This document shows positions 48,006-51,621 of a DNA stretch of 51,621 nucleotides, piece after piece. The DNA lies in assembly GCA_964464815.1 (NCBI GenBank), contig CAYXHF010000014.1:1-51621 (forward strand). Reading direction: 5' to 3'. The notes below the pieces were generated by a model that saw only the letters and a program-made list of their open reading frames with translations, was not told the origin of the DNA and did not search any database. The position numbers and the translations under genes were made by a program. The stretch is from UBA11524 sp964464815 (GTDB taxonomy: Bacteria; Bacillota; Clostridia; Christensenellales; Aristaeellaceae). Position 1 is the stretch's first letter. Each line of letters starts with the position of its first letter.

Positions 48006-48880
48006 GGCCGCTGCGCCTCCAATTCCGCCAATGCCGCATCGTATTCTTCGCCCTGCGGCGTGCGATAGTGCCACAGGATGTTGTTTTCCATGAAGGAAAC
48101 GCCCTTGCCCTTTGTCGTCACCGCAATGACAACGGTCGGACGCGCTGTGCCGCGGTTATCCTGCGCCGTATGCAGCGCCTGCTCCACCGCCTCCACATCG
48201 TTTCCGTCCACTTCGATGACGTTCCAGCCAAAGGCACGCCACTTGTCGCCAAAGGGTTCCAGCGCCAACGTGTTTTCGCAGAAATCCAGACTCTGCATGC
48301 GGTTGTGATCCACAATCGCAATCAGGTTGTCCAGCTGGTACTGATGCGCCTGTAGCGCGGCCTCCCAGACGGAGCCCTCGTCGCATTCACCATCGCCCAG
48401 CACGCAGTAGACGCGCCAGTCCTCTTTGTCCTTCTTGGCACCCAGCGCCATGCCGGTCGCCACGCTCAGGCCATGCCCCAGAGAGCCTGTGGAGAACTCC
48501 ACACCCGGTACGCCCTTGTGGCTGACGTGTCCCGACAGACGCGAGCCGTTGGCGTAATGCGTGGATAGCTCCTCCACCGGAAAAAAGCCGCGCTCCGCCA
48601 GCGCAGCATAGACCGCCGCGCCCGCATGTCCCTTAGAAAGGATCAAGCGGTCACGATCCGGCCACTGAGGATTTTCCGGGTTCACCCGCAGGATGCGGGT
48701 ATACAGCACCGCCATGATTTCAGCCATGGAAAAAATCGCGCCGATGTGGCTACCACGGCTGATGTGGGTCATTTCCAATCCGTGGCGACGAATCAGCCAC
48801 GCCAGCGTTTTCGGGTCGCTGGTGTCAATCGGCTGGCCATGGAAGGCGGCATGCGTCTTTTCCGTATATGAAGCGCTCAT
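48002..48880 (-). CDS. Transketolase, N-terminal subunit (thiamine-diphosphate-binding)
   Basis: 292 residues that hold the cofactor phosphate-binding part: RLILSKGHAGAAVYAALAERGFF, the HVSHKGVPGVEFSTGSLGHGLS block and the metal-binding motif GDGECDEGSVWEAAL...VDHN. It overlaps the upstream sugar transferase by four bases and the downstream C-terminal subunit by four, so the three are one translational unit. The pair probably makes a pentose phosphate, or an activated sugar precursor, for the glycan built by its neighbours rather than serving central metabolism; this is inferred from location only. Confidence 0.9.
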   Translation of the reverse strand: MSASYTEKTHAAFHGQPIDTSDPKTLAWLIRRHGLEMTHISRGSHIGAIFSMAEIMAVLYTRILRVNPENPQWPDRDRLILSKGHAGAAVYAALAERGFFPVEELSTHYANGSRLSGHVSHKGVPGVEFSTGSLGHGLSVATGMALGAKKDKEDWRVYCVLGDGECDEGSVWEAALQAHQYQLDNLIAIVDHNRMQSLDFCENTLALEPFGDKWRAFGWNVIEVDGNDVEAVEQALHTAQDNRGTARPTVVIAVTTKGKGVSFMENNILWHYRTPQGEEYDAALAELEAQRP

Positions 48881-49575
48881 TTCCGCGTCTCCTTTTGCTT
48901 TTCGTCCGCCATCTTCCTGGCCTTGCCGAAAACGCCCGCAATCGTTTCAAAGAACAGCTGCGCATCCAGCAGGAAGGACTGATGCAGGGCATATTCCACG
49001 CGCAGTCGGTTCTTCTCCGGTAGGATGTACTTCTCGAAATTCTCCACCGGGTTTTCCGTGCCAACAATCTCGTCCTGCGCAATGTAGACCAGAGACGAAC
49101 GGTCGGAAATGCCCGGACGTACCCATAGGATGCATTCCTGCTCCTTGGTGTACTGGGTGGTGTAGAGCAGCAGCTCCGGCCGCGGCCCGATGAAGGACAT
49201 ATCGCCCTTGACGATGTTGAACAGCTGCGGCAGCTCATCCAGCTTCAGGCGGCGCATAATCTTGCCCGCACGCGTCACACGGCTGTCATTGAGCGCCGTG
49301 CAGCCACCGGTCTTGTCCGCACCCACGACCATCGAGCGGAATTTGTAGATGTAAAACGGCTGATTGTGATACCCACCGCGCGGCGCTTTGTACAGCACCG
49401 GGCCAGGACTGTCCAGCTTGACCCAGATGGCCAGGGGCAGCATCACAATGCAACCCGGAATCAGCAGAAGCACTGCCAGCACCAGGTCAATCACACGCTT
49501 GATGACATGACTGTAGAACGGATGGGACAGCGGACCATCCCAACGCGGCATGTCCGGCAGATTCGTCTTGCTCAT
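48877..49575 (-). CDS. Undecaprenyl-phosphate sugar phosphotransferase (priming glycosyltransferase)
   Basis: Bacterial sugar transferase domain (PF02397 type) that starts surface polysaccharide units by moving a sugar phosphate to undecaprenyl phosphate. One hydrophobic re-entrant segment (about residues 27-49, LVLAVLLLIPGCIVMLPLAIWVK) is followed by SPGPVLYKAPRGG, the catalytic FRSMV region, MRRLKLDELPQLFNIVKGDMSFIGPRPE and LRVEYALHQ. At 232 residues it is the short form without an N-terminal membrane domain. The ATG at 49575 has GAGGAGG upstream; a longer frame extends into parB-flanking sequence and is not used. Confidence 0.92.
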   Translation of the reverse strand: MSKTNLPDMPRWDGPLSHPFYSHVIKRVIDLVLAVLLLIPGCIVMLPLAIWVKLDSPGPVLYKAPRGGYHNQPFYIYKFRSMVVGADKTGGCTALNDSRVTRAGKIMRRLKLDELPQLFNIVKGDMSFIGPRPELLLYTTQYTKEQECILWVRPGISDRSSLVYIAQDEIVGTENPVENFEKYILPEKNRLRVEYALHQSFLLDAQLFFETIAGVFGKARKMADEKQKETRK

Positions 49576-49597
49576 CCTGAAAAACCTCCTCGGTGAC

Positions 49598-49645
49598 GCG
49601 AAAAGGAAGTCTGACGGTTTCACCCTGCTCAGCTTCCTTTTTCGT
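49598..49645 (-). terminator. Hairpin between parB and the sugar transferase gene, possible terminator
   Basis: AAAAGGAAG with an inner CTGA pairs with TCAG and CTTCCTTTT around a loop. On the minus strand only four T follow, so it is a weak terminator candidate after parB, or a leader structure for the glycan genes. Confidence 0.45.
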
Positions 49646-49684
49646 GCGTATCGTGTGCTTTTTGTTTGTTGCGACGTGTCCGCA

Positions 49685-50551
49685 TCAATCGCGGTGCAGC
49701 TGGTGGAGCAGCTCGTAGACCTGCTCCAGCTCCTCCTGCGAATAATATTGCAGCGTAATCTTGCCCTTCTTCTGGTTACCGGTGATGGTCGCGCGAACGC
49801 CAAAGGTTTCCCGGCAGAAGGTTTCCAGCTCCGTCAATTCGGTGGAGAGGACATGCTTCTTGGGCGGCGGCACGGGCATCTTCGGCTTCTTGAGCAGCAT
49901 CGCGGCGTTTTCCAGCTCGCGCACGCTCATGTCGTTTGTCACGACCTGACGTGCCAGCGTCATCTTCACCTCGTCCGACTCCACACCGGCCAGCACACGG
50001 GCATGGCCCGCGCTAATCGTTCCCTGACGCACCATTGAGATGATTTCCTCCGGCAGCGTCAACAGGCGCAGCAGATTCGCCACCGCCGGACGGCTCTTGC
50101 AGAGGCGCTCGGCCACCTGCTCCTGCGTGTACCCACACTGCTTCATCAGGGTCTGGATACCCTGCGCGATTTCAATGGGGTTCAAGTCCTCACGTTGCAG
50201 GTTCTCAATCAGTGCAATTTCCATCTGCTGCGTCTGATCCATGTCGCGCACGATGCACGGCACGCGATCCAGTCCTGCCATGCGTGCCGCACGCCAGCGG
50301 CGTTCACCCGCCACGATGCGATAGCGTCCACCACTCATCGGCACAACCAGAATCGGTTGCAGCAGACCCTGATCCCGGATGGACTGCGCCAGCTGTGCAA
50401 TGCTCTCCTCCGAGAAGGCACGCCGCGGTTGATCCGGATTCGGGTCAATATCACCAATTGAAACTTCCTGACCGCCACCGGAGGACAGCAAATCCTCTTC
50501 CGGCAGCAGCGCATCCAGCCCACGGGCCAGTCCATGCGTCTTCTTGGGCAT
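49685..50551 (-). CDS. parB: Chromosome-partitioning protein ParB (Spo0J)
   Basis: CTP-dependent DNA clamp that loads at parS sites near the replication origin and, in sporulating Firmicutes, is required for chromosome segregation. 288 residues: N-terminal GLARGLDALLP, the ParB domain with NPDQPRRAFSEESIAQLAQSI and the CTP-binding GERRWRAARMAGLDRVP block, the helix-turn-helix (TLMKQCGYTQEQVAERLCKSRPAVANLLRLL), and a C-terminal dimerization region. The ATG at 50551 has GGGAG upstream. I did not notice a parS-like palindrome, but I did not exhaustively search. Confidence 0.95.
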   Translation of the reverse strand: MPKKTHGLARGLDALLPEEDLLSSGGGQEVSIGDIDPNPDQPRRAFSEESIAQLAQSIRDQGLLQPILVVPMSGGRYRIVAGERRWRAARMAGLDRVPCIVRDMDQTQQMEIALIENLQREDLNPIEIAQGIQTLMKQCGYTQEQVAERLCKSRPAVANLLRLLTLPEEIISMVRQGTISAGHARVLAGVESDEVKMTLARQVVTNDMSVRELENAAMLLKKPKMPVPPPKKHVLSTELTELETFCRETFGVRATITGNQKKGKITLQYYSQEELEQVYELLHQLHRD

Positions 50552-50601
50552 AATACAATCGACTCCCTTTGCTCATTGCCACGCGGATGACCGTTTCCCG
50601 C

Positions 50602-51384
50602 TTACAGCTTGAAATCCTTCACCCGGATATGATTGCGCTTGAGTACTTCCTTGGCCAGATTCACATATGCAACGCATCCCGCGCTACGCTTATCATAGAC
50701 ATGGATTGGCTCTCCATGCGACGGCGCTTCGCCCAGACGCACACTACGCGGAATCACCGTGGCGTACACCTGCTTTTTGAAATGGCGCTTAACCTCATCC
50801 ACCACCTGCAAGCCCAGGTTTGTCCGGCCATCGAGCATCGTCAGCAGCACGCCCTCAATCTCCAAATGCGGATTGATGGTCTTCTTGACGCGCGAAATGG
50901 TATTCATCAGGCTTGCCACGCCTTCCAATGCGTAATACTCACACTGAATCGGAATCAGGACGCTACTGGCCGCACCAAGGGCGTTAATGGTCAGCAGGCC
51001 CAAAGACGGCGGGCAGTCAATCAGGATGAAGTCATAGTCATTCTGCACCGACTGGACAGCAGTTTTCAGGCGGAACTCACGCTTTTCGACCTCCACCAAT
51101 TCCAGCTCAGCATTTGCGAGGCGGACATCACTACCCGCGATAGAGAGGTTCTCATAGTCCGTTTTTTCAACGACATCCGCAAGGAGCTTGCGTCCCATGA
51201 CGACCTCATAGATACTATTTTCCTCCACCATCATTCCGAGGCCAGAGGTTGTATTCCCCTGCGGGTCGAGGTCAATCATCAGGACACGCTGGCCCATTGC
51301 ACCCAAGAGTGCAGAGAGGTTAACAGCGGTTGTTGTTTTACCGACGCCGCCCTTTTGGTTAATTATCGCAATGACCTTCGTCAT
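50602..51384 (-). CDS. parA: Chromosome-partitioning ATPase ParA (Soj)
   Basis: Walker-type ATPase that moves ParB-bound origins and, in B. subtilis, regulates DnaA. The N-terminal INQKGGVGKTTTAVNL has the deviant Walker A lysine; the middle has LMIDLDPQGNTTSGLG and the switch FILIDCPPSLGLL. 260 residues, typical of chromosomal ParA. Strong site GAGGTG before the ATG at 51384. parA-parB usually lies near oriC, together with rsmG/mnmG; these genes are not in this window. Confidence 0.96.
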   Translation of the reverse strand: MTKVIAIINQKGGVGKTTTAVNLSALLGAMGQRVLMIDLDPQGNTTSGLGMMVEENSIYEVVMGRKLLADVVEKTDYENLSIAGSDVRLANAELELVEVEKREFRLKTAVQSVQNDYDFILIDCPPSLGLLTINALGAASSVLIPIQCEYYALEGVASLMNTISRVKKTINPHLEIEGVLLTMLDGRTNLGLQVVDEVKRHFKKQVYATVIPRSVRLGEAPSHGEPIHVYDKRSAGCVAYVNLAKEVLKRNHIRVKDFKL

Positions 51385-51461
51385 TTTTCACCTCATAGAG
51401 AAGGTAGGTGTATAGCACACGCGCTTCTCGGTTGTTATTTCGACACACCCATACAGTTTCT

Positions 51462-51490
51462 ATTATACCGCTACAGGGGGAAAAAGTAAA
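51462..51490 (-). promoter_or_regulatory. Promoter of parAB
   Basis: Minus strand TTTACT, 17 bases, TATAAT, 78 bases before the parA start. TTTACTTTTTCCC occurs twice in tandem here (once covering the -35), which may reflect an A/T tract boost or a small duplication. Confidence 0.65.
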
Positions 51491-51547
51491 GGCATCAAGG
51501 GAAAAAGTAAAGTAATGAAGGAAAACACAACAAAGTAACCATAGCCT

Positions 51548-51621
51548 CACGCGGAAATTGCAAGGAAAAAAAGTCAACTTCATCGCGAAATGGGTTTCGA
51601 AAGGGCCAATGGCCCTTCGCA
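51548..51621 (-). repeat. Modular intergenic repeat, copy C (truncated by window end)
   Basis: The first 74 bases of the element, from the TTCCGCGTG edge (51548-51556) through the CGAAAcccaTTTCG-type hairpin to the CGAAGGGCC arm, which pairs as CGAAAGGGCC-aat-GGCCCTTCG. It is in the same orientation as copy B and sits upstream of the parA promoter, as B sits upstream of the comM promoter. The window ends within hairpin 3, so the rest is missing. Confidence 0.85.

Noticed and set aside
51385..51621. parS site or replication origin next to parA
   Set aside because: I did not notice a TGTTTCACGTGAAACA-like palindrome or DnaA-box cluster here. The only features are the promoter and repeat copy C.

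Overview
The window is bacterial chromosome from a spore-former-related Firmicute, probably class Clostridia. Supporting signs are strong AGGAGG ribosome binding sites, sigma-A promoters with 17-base spacers, a Clostridia-style map / KOW protein / infA / rpmJ order, a DUF951 gene, zinc-type S14 and L36, LicD, and a protein with a Spo0A-type DNA-binding domain. Base composition is moderately GC-rich, except for an AT-richer rhuM gene and some intergenic stretches. I cannot name genus or species. Both window ends and an internal run of 100 N lie in copies of one repeat family, so the window is probably a whole contig or scaffold broken at that repeat.

Layout. 1-380: repeat copy A. 412-2312: rimO-pgsA operon. 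2540-5343: polar amino-acid ABC importer, with an internal terminator after the binding-protein gene. 5679-6095 (+): mscL. 6207-11987: operon of an RpiR-type regulator, HI0933-type flavoprotein, 3'-5' exonuclease, nucleoside kinase and DegV protein. 12179-13294: SLC13/ArsB-like permease. 13498-14151 (+): receiver-less protein with a Spo0A C-terminal domain. 14217-15749: comM. 15828-16575: repeat copy B with a 120-bp tandem array and the N gap. 16637-20989: a 1450-residue double GT-C glycosyltransferase. 21120-23021: rbgA-rnhB-yraN. 23453-25879: secreted Ig-like protein, then a DUF951-lepB operon. 26075-26839 (+): murI. 26937-27926: rhuM, likely acquired.

28054-40936 is the S10-spc ribosomal protein operon, rpsJ through secY, adk, map, infA and rpmJ. 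It ends at a strong terminator after rpmJ, so the usual rpsM-rpsK-rpoA-rplQ continuation is absent. 41526-45447: a secreted protein, an ABC-F ATPase and a CPBP membrane protease. 45444-49575: WalJ-like hydrolase, LicD, a split transketolase and a priming sugar transferase, which look like a surface-glycan module. 49685-51384: parAB. 51548-51621: repeat copy C.

Of 60 coding genes only three (mscL, the Spo0A-like gene, murI) are on the plus strand. No tRNA, rRNA, CRISPR or phage genes were seen. The most notable items are the receiver-less Spo0A-domain protein, the modular repeat with covarying hairpins, the double GT-C fusion, the truncated ribosomal operon next to rhuM, and the LicD/split-transketolase cluster.
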